Source: Paenibacillus oryzisoli
Lineage (GTDB): Bacteria > Bacillota > Bacilli > Paenibacillales > NBRC-103111
Length of the DNA: 64,000 bases
Direction: 5' to 3'
Assembly: GCF_001653565.1 (NCBI RefSeq)
Contig: NZ_LYPB01000073.1
Span: 170,896-234,895, forward strand
Positions 55,442-63,732 of this stretch are shown here, piece by piece; the stretch's first letter is position 1; the number at the start of each line of letters is the position of its first letter. The notes beneath the pieces were generated by a model. The model was not told the origin of the DNA. It did no database searches and worked only from the letters and a program-made list of their open reading frames with translations. Both the position numbers and the translations under genes were made by a program.

Positions 55442-56071
55442 CTAAAAGTTTTTTGACTTATTTCTCATTGTTCTTTTGAACAGAAGAAGAAGTTTGTTTT
55501 CATATTTTCCATAAATTTTTAAAGTGGCCTGAGTAACATTAAGTTTAGGGAATATTAAATATATAGAAGTTGCAGCAGTTAGGCTAATTAATATTCCTGT
55601 TAAAACATCTAAAGGATAATGAACCCCAACCCATATACGGGAGACTCCCACTAGAACAGCTAACAATACCCATAAAATTGACCACCCTCTCTTAGAGAGC
55701 CAGAAGGAAAAACAATATGAGAAGAATAAAATTGTATGGTCACTTGGAAAAGAATTGTCTTCTTCTTTATGTATCAGTTGATTAACGTCATTCAATTCAA
55801 CGAAAGGTTGATAATTCGAGTGAAATACCCCTGAAACCTTTCCTACCGTATAGGCACATATGAAAGCGATTGATGCACAAAGAATCATAAGTCTATTATC
55901 CTCATCTCTTGTAAACCAAATAATAAGAACACTTATTGCAAGGATAAAAACCATATATTCAGCAATAAAAATAAATGTGGGATTCAAAAAGGGATATTCT
56001 TTTCCTAAGTCATTAACTAACCTAAACAATGATAAATTAATTTCTGAAATGTCCAACTCAGCACCATCCAA
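55442..56071 (-). CDS. PAP2 family phosphatase (BcrC/undecaprenyl-diphosphatase-like)
   Basis: Up to 209 aa with about five TM segments. PAP2 motifs: K near 78 (VGKVSGVF), SFPSDHTILF (about 113), SRIWVGVHYPLDV (about 148), the usual P-S-x-H and SR-x5-H-x3-D. BcrC-type enzymes dephosphorylate undecaprenyl diphosphate and give bacitracin tolerance. The frame starts with TTG at 56071; a second TTG at 56056 is possible, with weak ribosome sites for both. C-terminus ends with a basic tail. Confidence 0.85.
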   Translation of the reverse strand: MDGAELDISEINLSLFRLVNDLGKEYPFLNPTFIFIAEYMVFILAISVLIIWFTRDEDNRLMILCASIAFICAYTVGKVSGVFHSNYQPFVELNDVNQLIHKEEDNSFPSDHTILFFSYCFSFWLSKRGWSILWVLLAVLVGVSRIWVGVHYPLDVLTGILISLTAATSIYLIFPKLNVTQATLKIYGKYENKLLLLFKRTMRNKSKNF

Positions 56072-56474
56072 TCTCTTTTTAGAACATAGTAAAAGAAAAT
56101 TAGATGCTCTACCATCGAATCAAATAACATTATTTAGATTGCTATTACATTTTTGTAACATTGGTATCATTTAACCAACTGCTAATATGGATGATAAGGG
56201 GTATTCTTTTCCCTACAACTTCATTGATTATCTGGAAGAAGACTTCAATCGAGTACATAACGCAACAATCTTTCATGGGAAAGGAGTTGTTGCGTTAATC
56301 TCCCATTACTTCAATAAACAAATAAGACCTACCGCGAAGCAGATCTAAACTATAGTTTACCGGTAATTTTATTGCTATGAATGGCTATGCCTTCTAGCTA
56401 TTCACCCACACCGAGTCTTTTGGTTTCACATATATTGTGAGAACAGACCAATCGAATGGAGGGAGTGGATAGCT
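56072..56474. other. Spacer with gene remnant and dispersed repeat
   Basis: On the plus strand 56187-56348 is open (MDDKGYSFPYNFIDYLEED start, 53 aa) without a ribosome site; it contains the hairpin AACGCAACAA / TTGTTGCGTT (56259-56296) and ends in the repeat at 56329-56367. I read it as a relic. The promoter of the cysteine-rich gene is not clear. Confidence 0.35.
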
Positions 56475-57125
56475 ATGCCCGGAATGCTACGGACAATCAA
56501 CGGAACGACTACCCTTTTTGCAACAGCCAGCATAAAATCCAAGCAAGAAGGCATCTTGAGCGCGAATATTGAGTTGGTTTTAAACGCCAGTAAAGGTGTC
56601 TCCGACATTATCCTAAACGTCACGCAGAATGCATGTAACTTAGTAACCTTCAAAATTCAGTCTCTGAATCGTACAAGCAGCAGACTTACTGCTTCATTCG
56701 GTAAAGGAGTGAACGGTGTCTCCAGTGCCAACATTATTCTCCAAGATAAGAAGAACAATATCATAGCTAGAGGATTCATTAATAAGAAAGCAATTGTTCC
56801 CGTAAGACTTGAAAGCGGTTGTCAATGCGGCTGTTCTTGCACGCGTACTCAAAAAATAAGATTCAAAGACGGCACAACATTCAAGATCAGCATCGATAAA
56901 TCGCTCCAACTTGCCCTTAAACGCCTATTTACTAAACTTGAGCGTGTCATAAAAAATCTGACTCCGAAGAGAGGCAAAAGCGCGACAGCTGATCCTGAAT
57001 GCAATGCAAAATGTTATCGAATTGGGAACGCTTGCCGGTCTGCCTGCGGCATATTCGCTGTCTTATGTACGCCAATATGTTTGAGCGCACAGACTGTCTG
57101 TCTGATTAGCTGTTTGCCGACATAG
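56475..57125 (+). CDS. Cysteine-rich protein with periodic CX3C motifs, unknown family
   Basis: 216 aa, no signal peptide. N-terminal ~110 residues are Ser/Asn/Ile-rich and beta-like (FATASIKSKQEGILSANIEL). Cys 116, 118, 120 and 122 form CQCGCSC. Residues 176-213 hold eight Cys in a strict (CX3CX6)3-CX3C pattern with small and hydrophobic residues between, as in a helix-rich, disulfide-stapled domain. By feel it recalls halocin-C8-like bacteriocin precursors, in which a Cys-rich C-terminal piece is released. That is an inference without a search. GGAGGG precedes the ATG; a terminator follows. Confidence 0.75.
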   Translation: MPGMLRTINGTTTLFATASIKSKQEGILSANIELVLNASKGVSDIILNVTQNACNLVTFKIQSLNRTSSRLTASFGKGVNGVSSANIILQDKKNNIIARGFINKKAIVPVRLESGCQCGCSCTRTQKIRFKDGTTFKISIDKSLQLALKRLFTKLERVIKNLTPKRGKSATADPECNAKCYRIGNACRSACGIFAVLCTPICLSAQTVCLISCLPT

Positions 57126-57161
57126 CAATTGACTATACTGCTATGACTCATCTACAATTCA

Positions 57162-57193
57162 ACAAAGCCACTCCCTTGGCAGGAGTGGCTTTG
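57162..57193. terminator. Terminator after cysteine-rich gene
   Basis: CAAAGCCACTCC / GGAGTGGCTTTG stem with a short loop followed by CTTTTAT; lies between convergent genes and may serve both. Confidence 0.85.
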
Positions 57194-57228
57194 CTTTTAT
57201 CTACTATAGTTCCTATGCTTTGCGGCCG

Positions 57229-57891
57229 TTACGGACCGACCAACACACCATGAATAAAATTTTCCAATACTTCGATATCCGTTATGTTCTTGTTGCAAAC
57301 CTCGCTATTGACGCACAAATAATTACCAATGGCCCTGTAATAATCTGGCGATGCACCTGCCGGTTTCCACTTGGTCACAGCTGTGAAAAGCGCGATCTCC
57401 GTATGCCGATTGCACACAAAGCAAACGCCTTTCTTATTCGTCGGTGTATATTTCCCCTCAATACCGATTAGCTTTCCGTTCAGATAATAAACAATAAATA
57501 ATTTATTCGTTGCAATATCGGTCCAGCCCAGGTATGTCGCGAATCTATAAGTGATACCTTGAAGATCGGGTATTTTCAGTTTCTTGTTCTTAGGGAAAAG
57601 TTTCTTTACTTGATTGTCCATCACATGCGCATATTCCTCTACCAAATAAGGCTCCAGGGCATGTAGATATCGCAGAAAGTCAGTACTCGTTTGTAGCTGT
57701 TTCAGGTTCACCAGCAATTCTTTCTGCAGGTCGGTTAGATTCGGAAACAATCCGCTTATCTTGGCTTCTGTCTCATTGCGAACTACTTCGACTACTTTCA
57801 AATTTGAAACGGAGTTACAAGCATTTTGCAACTGACCGATTAGTTTCTTAATCTCGTTATATTGATGGTTTCTAATGAATGGTTGACTCAT
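57229..57891 (-). CDS. FusB/FusC-type EF-G-binding protein
   Basis: 220 aa. N-terminal helical domain followed by a treble-clef zinc domain with Cys 157, 160 (VCFVCNRH), 193 and 199 (YLCVNSEVCNK), and the conserved KGVCFVCNR / VTKWKPAGASPDYY region. FusB-type proteins bind EF-G and free it from the ribosome, protecting against fusidic acid; chromosomal homologues may serve normal elongation. AAGGAG precedes the ATG but lies in a hairpin. A leader peptide sits upstream, suggesting attenuation. Confidence 0.9.
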   Translation of the reverse strand: MSQPFIRNHQYNEIKKLIGQLQNACNSVSNLKVVEVVRNETEAKISGLFPNLTDLQKELLVNLKQLQTSTDFLRYLHALEPYLVEEYAHVMDNQVKKLFPKNKKLKIPDLQGITYRFATYLGWTDIATNKLFIVYYLNGKLIGIEGKYTPTNKKGVCFVCNRHTEIALFTAVTKWKPAGASPDYYRAIGNYLCVNSEVCNKNITDIEVLENFIHGVLVGP

Positions 57892-57897
57892 AGTTTC

Positions 57898-58099
57898 CAG
57901 CTCCTTATTTTTGATACCAATAAAATAAGCTGCAAAGCCCCATAATTAGAAACGATTTTCCTCGGGCGATTACTATAAACGAATCACCCCATGCAAAGAT
58001 CGCCCTAATGAAAGGCTCTGCATGAGTCGCTTCTTATTCCGGCAAAATGATTTGCCATATTTACCGCCTCCCTTATAAATATAAATTATAAGGGAGGTC
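57898..58099 (-). promoter_or_regulatory. Leader/attenuator region of the FusB-type gene
   Basis: In the minus-strand transcript: a palindrome (58068-58099) with GGGAGG in its second arm and TATAAT within; then a 17-aa leader frame. A hairpin GGGCGAT / ATCGCCC (58005-57999 with 57970-57964) overlaps its stop. TGCAGAGCC (58022-58014) can pair with GGCTTTGCA (57939-57931). Finally CAGCTTATTTT pairs around the FusB ribosome site AAGGAG (57932-57898). This is the layout of translational attenuation; pairing was judged by eye. Confidence 0.55.
58005..58058 (-). CDS. Putative leader peptide of FusB-type gene
   Basis: ATG at 58058, about 6 nt after GGGAGGCGG, encodes MANHFAGIRSDSCRAFH then TAG. The last codons lie in RNA that can fold with downstream arms controlling the FusB ribosome site. 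Too short for most gene callers. Real leader status is inferred from position, ribosome site and folding. Confidence 0.55.
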   Translation of the reverse strand: MANHFAGIRSDSCRAFH

Positions 58100-58161
58100 A
58101 TACGCTACCCGCAAGTGCTGGGCTAATGGAATAAATTCCAAATACCTAACTGAAAAAAGCA

Positions 58162-58209
58162 CAATAGCGCATAAACATTCCTTCTAGAAGGAATGTTTAT
58201 GCGCTATTG
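58162..58209 (-). terminator. Perfect 48-bp palindrome terminating the four-gene operon
   Basis: 24-bp arms meet at CTTCTAGAAG without loop bases beyond the fold, 10 nt after the stop codon, followed by TGCTTTTTTC on the minus strand. Confidence 0.85.
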
Positions 58210-58219
58210 GATCAGTTAT

Positions 58220-58861
58220 TTAAAATGACAAGAGGGTATCCATTTTTTCCCACAAGACCATTCCCTGTTCACTCTCCGACCAGGGTATAAAATGTGGCTG
58301 CATCACTTCATGCCAATTCTCTGGCGTAATCGCTGCTGGCCATGTCCTTCGCGTCGCTCCGTTCTCAAACGCGGGAGACGGATGTTCGTAATAAGAGAAG
58401 ATGAATTCCTCGTGCGTTCCGATGACATAAGTCGGATTAAAGCAGTTCGGTTTCTCCTCCTGCATGGCGTAATGATAGAAGATGTAGCTGCTGTACATTG
58501 GCGGCTTCAGACGCGCAAGCATACCGAGTCGTTCGCTGCCGCTATCATATCGAGCTTCCCTGATTTCCGCCTGCCCATCGTGATAAATATCAAGCATCGG
58601 AACAGCGTACCGCTTATCGCTTCCCCAACCCGGCCATGTCTCCAACAGATCCCTACACGCCTTAGTCCATGCCCATTCACAACTTTCACTCGCCGCTTCC
58701 AAATAAACGAATACGCCGCTCCCCTTCGTGAATATCGAGCAGCTCAAGATACCCTGGTCGCGAAGTTCGCGTTCCCAGCTAGCGGCTGCTTCGGCTAACG
58801 CGAGTGCGAAGCTGGCTTCGCACCCTGCCTGCACTTGTGACCTGTACATCTTTCTTATCAT
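58220..58861 (-). CDS. Mutarotase-like (dimeric alpha/beta-barrel) protein, unknown role
   Basis: 213 aa. The first ~100 residues (MIRKMYRSQVQAG start, ILSCSIFTKGSGVFVYLEA) recall L-rhamnose/L-fucose mutarotases, which interconvert sugar anomers. The second half is extra and ends in PWSESEQGMVLWEKMDTLLSF. I could not match it further. The ATG overlaps the stop of the amidohydrolase gene (ATGA), so translation is coupled. Last gene of the operon. Confidence 0.6.
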   Translation of the reverse strand: MIRKMYRSQVQAGCEASFALALAEAAASWERELRDQGILSCSIFTKGSGVFVYLEAASESCEWAWTKACRDLLETWPGWGSDKRYAVPMLDIYHDGQAEIREARYDSGSERLGMLARLKPPMYSSYIFYHYAMQEEKPNCFNPTYVIGTHEEFIFSYYEHPSPAFENGATRRTWPAAITPENWHEVMQPHFIPWSESEQGMVLWEKMDTLLSF

Positions 58862-59691
58862 GTCCGTATCGGGTAGAATCGGCTGGCGTTGCCTGCGCGA
58901 ATCATTCCCTTCTCCTTCTCTGCAAGTTCATCAGGAAGCACCGCCTCGAACAAGTTGATAACATCCCCATAGCCTCCTGCCTGTAAGGCTACCGGCCAAT
59001 CGCTGCCGAACAACAGCCGATCGCAACCGAACAACTGCACCAGCTGTTCGATGTAGGGCCGAATCCTCTCAGGATGGGAACCACCTGCCATCGTAATCAT
59101 ACCAGATAATTTAACTGCTACGCCGGGAATCCGAGATAGCCGCTCCATACCGGTTCGCCACGGTTCCATCCCCTGTTCCCGCAAATTCGGACAGCCGAGA
59201 TGGTTAACGACCGCCTTGAGCAGCGGCAGCTCCTCTAGATACATTGCTGCTTCTACAAGGTCATCAGGCTGTATGAGCAGATCCAGCGTAAGCCCCGCTT
59301 GCATCAGTGCAGTAAGAGCCGATCGCAGTTTGGCTTGCTCAGCCTGAGTCCGTACAGACCGAAATGCACTGCCGTTAAGTCTAATGCCGGTAAAGCGCGG
59401 GTTGACCTTCAAAGACATGAGCTGATCATGAAAATAATCCGCAAACGGATCAAGTCCTCCGCTCACGCCGGATATAATTGGCCAGGACTTCGCCAGCTCC
59501 AAAAGGAATGCTGCTTCCTCCATCCTAACTGCGGCCTGAACAGCTATAAGTCCTTTCACACCGAAAGCACCCAGTTCTGGCAGCAACTGCTCTGGCAAGT
59601 AATCCTTGTAGAGCAGCTCATTCTCAGGCTTCAACCAGCCGTAATCCATCCGCGATGGCTGCCAAAAATGAACGTGACTGTCTACGTACAT
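58858..59691 (-). CDS. Amidohydrolase-fold lactonase (COG3618, L-fuconolactonase-like)
   Basis: About 277 aa TIM-barrel: YVDSHVHFWQP gives the HxH metal ligands (residues 6 and 8), VNHLGCP near 180 and LFGSDWPVALQAGGY near 240 complete the active site. Close families hydrolyse sugar-acid lactones (L-fucono-, L-rhamnono-lactone) or aromatic meta-pyrone lactones. Start is ATG 59691 with a GGGAGATGGGG site; it overlaps the 650-aa gene by 10 nt. Downstream of a sugar-type aldo/keto reductase, a lactonase role fits well. Confidence 0.85.
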   Translation of the reverse strand: MYVDSHVHFWQPSRMDYGWLKPENELLYKDYLPEQLLPELGAFGVKGLIAVQAAVRMEEAAFLLELAKSWPIISGVSGGLDPFADYFHDQLMSLKVNPRFTGIRLNGSAFRSVRTQAEQAKLRSALTALMQAGLTLDLLIQPDDLVEAAMYLEELPLLKAVVNHLGCPNLREQGMEPWRTGMERLSRIPGVAVKLSGMITMAGGSHPERIRPYIEQLVQLFGCDRLLFGSDWPVALQAGGYGDVINLFEAVLPDELAEKEKGMIRAGNASRFYPIRT

Positions 59692-61634
59692 GACGTAACC
59701 CCATCTCCCTTGCGCCCTTCCAGTAAATCGGCGGCGAAAGGGTTCGGCCACGGCATTTCATAGCTTGGCGAATTCACGTAACGCTTCATGCCAAGCTGCA
59801 GCTTAATACCTGAGCCTTGGGCTAGCTGAACGGCCAGCCATTTGCCTTTGATCTCCATCAGCGATCCCGGTACAGGGCAGCCATCTGCGTCAATTCGCTG
59901 GGCACTGGTGAATTCGTGCTCGCCGAATCCTCCTGCCTGAATGACAACCTCGCGCTCTTCAAATAAACTAGTGTTACATAGCTGCAGAGTCACACTATCC
60001 GTTGTAAGCGCCTCCACTAGTGCCGACACGCCTTGCGGAAGGCCTGGTCGCTTCTCCTGTGAATCAAAATAGCGCACCCGAGCATGCTGCAAGCCGCCAT
60101 GCGAGATGTGCATCGGCCCTCCTAGTGTCAGTTGTACAAGTGACTCGAAATAGATCGGGCACATTTCCTGCCAAATATGAATATTAGAGAAATCACCGTC
60201 AGCAAAGTCACTTTTCCATCCATGCGGGTCGCCCTGATCCGAACGCATTTTCTCCAGCTGCCGACCAATCAGCTCCATATTGGCAGCCAGTATCCGTTTC
60301 GGATAGTCTGGGTTGAGCCCACGCATGTACTGGAACCAAGGCTCTGTATTGCCGATATAATGCTTCGTTTCCCTTCCTGTCCGGCTATCTCTTCCCGATA
60401 CGACAGGTACCGTAATTTCATTCCAATCATGATCTTTGGGAATCCGTTCTAACCGCTCTAAATCCTCGTCAGCCATGGACATCGTCCACAGATAGACCGG
60501 ATATTTCGGCAACGCCTTCCGCCAATCGTACCAGCCATTATCTCCATACTTGTTCGGCACGAGAACCTGACCGTTCTCTTCCCTCCGCAGTGCCCAGTTG
60601 GCATCTAATTGGGAACGAGCTAGCGTAAGCTGACTCATATCTCCTGTAAGTAAAACAGCATTCATACAGGCATTCGTCAAAGGCTCAATAATGGTCATAA
60701 AGCCGTGCGGCCATCTCCATCCATAATAACCTCCCCACCATTTGCCGTCGTTGTATTCGCCGATAACGCCTGATAGTCCGACATTGTCGGGAATAACCCC
60801 TCCGTTAGTACGGGTACGTTCTTCCCACGCTGCGAGATAATCGATTACCCAATCGTGAAGGGCAGCATCTCCAGTGTGCATAAAGGCGTGCGTGATCATT
60901 CCGGTTGCATTCAAATTCAGCGGGACGTCTCCCCGATTCATTCGCTCATTCATCATCGCAATCATCTTCTGATAGACTTCATCGTTGGACCAAGGACATT
61001 TACCGCTTGCAAAATCGACACCAGGAATATCCTCATACGGTGCAGGATAGTGATCGAGAATGCTGCGATGCGTAACCCAATCCTCTTCTGATACCGTGAA
61101 ACGCGGCCCTTTGCTTCCGTTCAATGGGGACCTTATCAGCTTCTGCGCCTTATCATAATTGGGAGCATCGGGATCGTCCCCCGTATACATCTTGGCAAAA
61201 CGCACTGCTCTCTGCTTGTCCTTGTTGGTAACAGGGCCAGCTAGTCCGAGGAAGTAGAGAAATAAATAACCTTCACCATGATGCATCCAATCATAGTACG
61301 CATCAAACTCACGGTGAATTTGCCCATATTCCGTCCATTGCCAAGTAATCCCTTCCCAAATCTTACGCGATATGTCATGGAGCTCACGACTGCCACCTAG
61401 CACATAAAGCAGCGCTAGATTCATGAAACCTTCATAAGGATCATCCGAACCATCCATACCCGGCCATTCCTTCTGCCAGATCAAGCTTCCATCCGGTTGT
61501 GTGTAACGGGCCACAAACTCTTTCGCCGCCTGGTTCAATGTCGTAAACAACCACTGCTCCTGAAGCGCCCACTCTGGAGGAACCATTCGCTCATCCGCTA
61601 CAATCCTCGGCAATATGCCCCCTTGTATGTTCAC
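59682..61634 (-). CDS. Large cytosolic protein, six-hairpin (alpha/alpha-toroid) type, unknown function
   Basis: 650 aa, no signal peptide or TM. Trp/Asp/His-rich helical repeats (WPGMDGSDDPYEGFMNLALL, DWMHHGEGYLFLYFLG, NATGMITHAFMHTGD, WWGGYYGWRWPHGFM) suggest a six-hairpin glycosidase or lyase fold; the C-terminal ~120 residues look like a beta-sandwich. I do not recognise the family. It overlaps the reductase gene upstream (ATGA) and the lactonase gene downstream, so it should act in the same pathway, perhaps releasing the sugar that the reductase oxidises. Confidence 0.75.
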   Translation of the reverse strand: MNIQGGILPRIVADERMVPPEWALQEQWLFTTLNQAAKEFVARYTQPDGSLIWQKEWPGMDGSDDPYEGFMNLALLYVLGGSRELHDISRKIWEGITWQWTEYGQIHREFDAYYDWMHHGEGYLFLYFLGLAGPVTNKDKQRAVRFAKMYTGDDPDAPNYDKAQKLIRSPLNGSKGPRFTVSEEDWVTHRSILDHYPAPYEDIPGVDFASGKCPWSNDEVYQKMIAMMNERMNRGDVPLNLNATGMITHAFMHTGDAALHDWVIDYLAAWEERTRTNGGVIPDNVGLSGVIGEYNDGKWWGGYYGWRWPHGFMTIIEPLTNACMNAVLLTGDMSQLTLARSQLDANWALRREENGQVLVPNKYGDNGWYDWRKALPKYPVYLWTMSMADEDLERLERIPKDHDWNEITVPVVSGRDSRTGRETKHYIGNTEPWFQYMRGLNPDYPKRILAANMELIGRQLEKMRSDQGDPHGWKSDFADGDFSNIHIWQEMCPIYFESLVQLTLGGPMHISHGGLQHARVRYFDSQEKRPGLPQGVSALVEALTTDSVTLQLCNTSLFEEREVVIQAGGFGEHEFTSAQRIDADGCPVPGSLMEIKGKWLAVQLAQGSGIKLQLGMKRYVNSPSYEMPWPNPFAADLLEGRKGDGVTSCT

Positions 61635-62554
61635 TTGTCTTCCTCCTTTTCAGCTGGAAATAAACTTCTGCCCTGAAATAACCCATATACCCGTTGCAGC
61701 TCCTCAGGATCCAGACCCTGCCCCTCGCAAAATGCCAAGTTCTTACGCAGCACATCCGTCGTCGCAGCTCCCGTTAAGGTCACATGTATGGCTGGTTGCG
61801 ACAGACTGAAACGCATAGCTGGCTCAACGAGACCGTGTGGTGCTGTTTTGCGCAGGAACTCCAGCTGCTCCATCCGCTTCGTCGCTTCGTCGATGAGATT
61901 CGGTCGCAGAAACGGCGCTGGTGTATCAGCAAGCAGGCCAAGTCCGAGCACACTTCCGTTGATAACCCCGATCTCCTTCTCTGCTGCGAGCGGGAGCACT
62001 ATATCCTTTGCGGTATGATCAATCAGCATATATCTCGCATAAAACTGGATGCTGTCAAACCGATTTAGCCCCATATACCTCTCCAGAAGTGACAGAATTC
62101 TTGTTGATACGCCGATATAGCGAATCTTTCCGTCTTCCCGCAATTTCTCGAGGGCAGGAAGTGTCTCGTTCACAATCGTTTCATAGGGCACTTGCTCAAC
62201 ATCATGAATTTGCAGTAGATCAATCCAATCGGTTTGAAGCCGTTCCAAACTATCTTCAACGGACCGAATCGTCGTCGCATAATCGAACGATTGTCCCGGT
62301 CCTACTGCCTTCGATGCCAACACAGCTTCGTTTCTTCTGCCGCCTTTCAGCGCACTGCCGATTCGACGTTCTGACTCGCCTCTACCGTAGCTCGGTGCTG
62401 TATCAATGAAATTAATGCCGCTTTCCAACGCCTCATGGATCATCTTCTCGATGTCGCGTTCATCTGTAGGTCCAAAAACCCCGCCAAGGGGTGCACCGCC
62501 AAGCCCGAGTTTCGATACACGAAGTCCCGTGCGGCCGAATGTTGTATACTCCAT
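61631..62554 (-). CDS. Aldo/keto reductase (L-fucose/L-galactose dehydrogenase-like)
   Basis: About 307 aa. Catalytic tetrad visible: Asp51 and Tyr56 (FIDTAPSYG), Lys82 (LASKAVG), His117 (LLQIHDVE). N-terminal GLGGAPLGGVFG and the general pattern resemble NAD(P)-dependent L-galactose/L-fucose dehydrogenases that form 1,5-lactones. ATG at 62554 follows AGGAGGG; a longer frame upstream is unlikely. First gene of the operon, divergent from an AraC regulator. Confidence 0.87.
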   Translation of the reverse strand: MEYTTFGRTGLRVSKLGLGGAPLGGVFGPTDERDIEKMIHEALESGINFIDTAPSYGRGESERRIGSALKGGRRNEAVLASKAVGPGQSFDYATTIRSVEDSLERLQTDWIDLLQIHDVEQVPYETIVNETLPALEKLREDGKIRYIGVSTRILSLLERYMGLNRFDSIQFYARYMLIDHTAKDIVLPLAAEKEIGVINGSVLGLGLLADTPAPFLRPNLIDEATKRMEQLEFLRKTAPHGLVEPAMRFSLSQPAIHVTLTGAATTDVLRKNLAFCEGQGLDPEELQRVYGLFQGRSLFPAEKEEDK

Positions 62555-62654
62555 TTCTGTATCCCTCCTACTGTAAATTGTAGTGTTCATCCTTTATAAT
62601 CAAAATAGCTAGAGTTCCCCATCTTATGGCATATCTTCTCTATTTGAGGAAGAG

Positions 62655-63506
62655 GTGAAGGCACACGTGGAATTTATTTATACAGAACCGATCGGTTTAA
62701 CCGATCTAGCCGTGCTTGAAGTTGGTACGCAAAGTTGCCTGCCTGACATGTCATTCGGGCCCAGCGTAAGAGATATGTACATTCTTCATTACATTCACAG
62801 CGGGTATGGCACTTACTCGACGGGGGGGCGAACAGAACTCATCGGTCCTGGGGAATTGTTCCTTGTGACGCCGGACACCGTCCACACGTATTGTGCCGGT
62901 TCGGAAGATCCCTGGAGCTACTCCTGGTTCGGCTTTGTGGGGACGCTAGCCGCCAGACTAGTCGAACTGGCTGGATTTACAGTCCTGTCACCCGTTCGTG
63001 GGACTGAATCGTCACTCCCCGTTGAATCTCTATTTAGCAATTTAATGCGCCTGCGAAATGAACCGGCCAAAGAGCTCCTTCTGACCGCTCTGCTGTACCA
63101 AATATTCGGAACACTGGCCATACCGGACGATGCACCGCCACTTAGGGCGGATGTTGGACATCACGTCCGCAATGCCGTTTCCTATATGAACGCCCACTAT
63201 GCCGATCGCATTGGTCTCCACGAAATCGCTGAGCATGTGGGGCTGGACACCAAGTACTTGTGCCGTCTCTTTCAGCAGCGCCTGTCCATGTCCCCTTACC
63301 GATATCTAACCGATGTTCGGATGAGAAAAGCTTGCCGCCTTCTCCGCAGGCAGCTTCTCGGGATCGCCGAAATAGCCCAGTCCGTGGGTTACCAAGACCC
63401 TCTCATGTTTTCGCGCATGTTCAAACGGACAATTGGTGTATCCCCATCGGCATACAGGGAGAAGGCCAGATTGGAGAGCGGAACTACATCCTATGAAACT
63501 TCCTGA
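62655..63506 (+). CDS. AraC family transcriptional regulator with cupin sensor
   Basis: 283 aa. N-terminal cupin-like sugar-binding domain (MYILHYIHSGYGTYSTGG, PGELFLVTPDTVHTY). C-terminal AraC domain (about 180-275) with IGLHEIAEHVGLDTKYLCRL and IAEIAQSVGYQDPLMFSRMF, ending PSAYREKARLES. GTG at 62655 follows GAGGAAGAG; a GTG four codons later is equally plausible. It probably controls the divergent four-gene operon. Confidence 0.92.
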   Translation: MKAHVEFIYTEPIGLTDLAVLEVGTQSCLPDMSFGPSVRDMYILHYIHSGYGTYSTGGRTELIGPGELFLVTPDTVHTYCAGSEDPWSYSWFGFVGTLAARLVELAGFTVLSPVRGTESSLPVESLFSNLMRLRNEPAKELLLTALLYQIFGTLAIPDDAPPLRADVGHHVRNAVSYMNAHYADRIGLHEIAEHVGLDTKYLCRLFQQRLSMSPYRYLTDVRMRKACRLLRRQLLGIAEIAQSVGYQDPLMFSRMFKRTIGVSPSAYREKARLESGTTSYETS

Positions 63507-63528
63507 TTATTTCCAAAAATGAAAAATA

Positions 63529-63552
63529 GGCCTATCGAGGATAGGCTTTAAT
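63529..63552 (+). terminator. Terminator of AraC gene
   Basis: GCCTATC-GAG-GATAGGC stem followed by TTTAATT, 24 nt after the stop. Confidence 0.65.
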
Positions 63553-63555
63553 TGG

Positions 63556-63561
63556 TATAAT
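63556..63561 (+). promoter_or_regulatory. Extended -10 promoter of the mini-toxin
   Basis: TGGTATAAT with T-rich preceding bases lies 58 nt upstream of the toxin start; no clear -35 box, which is typical of extended -10 promoters. Confidence 0.5.
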
Positions 63562-63618
63562 AACTCTCGTACAACTGAACTTGGGTGGTCGGCATCCTCC
63601 GGAAAGGAGGTAATGCCT

Positions 63619-63696
63619 ATGTCATTTTCATTTCATGAGTTAATGCTGTTCGGGATGTTTATTCTCGCACTTTTAACCTATGTAAAAAGAAAATAA
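63619..63696 (+). CDS. Putative holin-like toxin (type I), 25 aa
   Basis: ATG follows GGAAAGGAGG (8 nt spacing), a very strong site for so short a gene. The peptide starts MSFSFHELMLFG, then has one TM helix, and ends YVKRK, fitting the small holin-like toxins of Bacilli. Such peptides permeabilise the membrane and are normally silenced by an antisense RNA over the 3' end. A hairpin directly after the stop fits transcript termination. Confidence 0.7.
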   Translation: MSFSFHELMLFGMFILALLTYVKRK

Positions 63697-63732
63697 CCCC
63701 ACTCAGGTTAGCGCCATAGGGTAGGGGTTATT
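63692..63732. terminator. Hairpin ending toxin mRNA and possibly an antisense RNA
   Basis: AATAACCCC / GGGGTTATT arms with a 23-nt loop. On the minus strand the same hairpin is followed by TTATTTTCTTTTT, so an antisense transcript entering from the right would also stop here. Confidence 0.55.
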
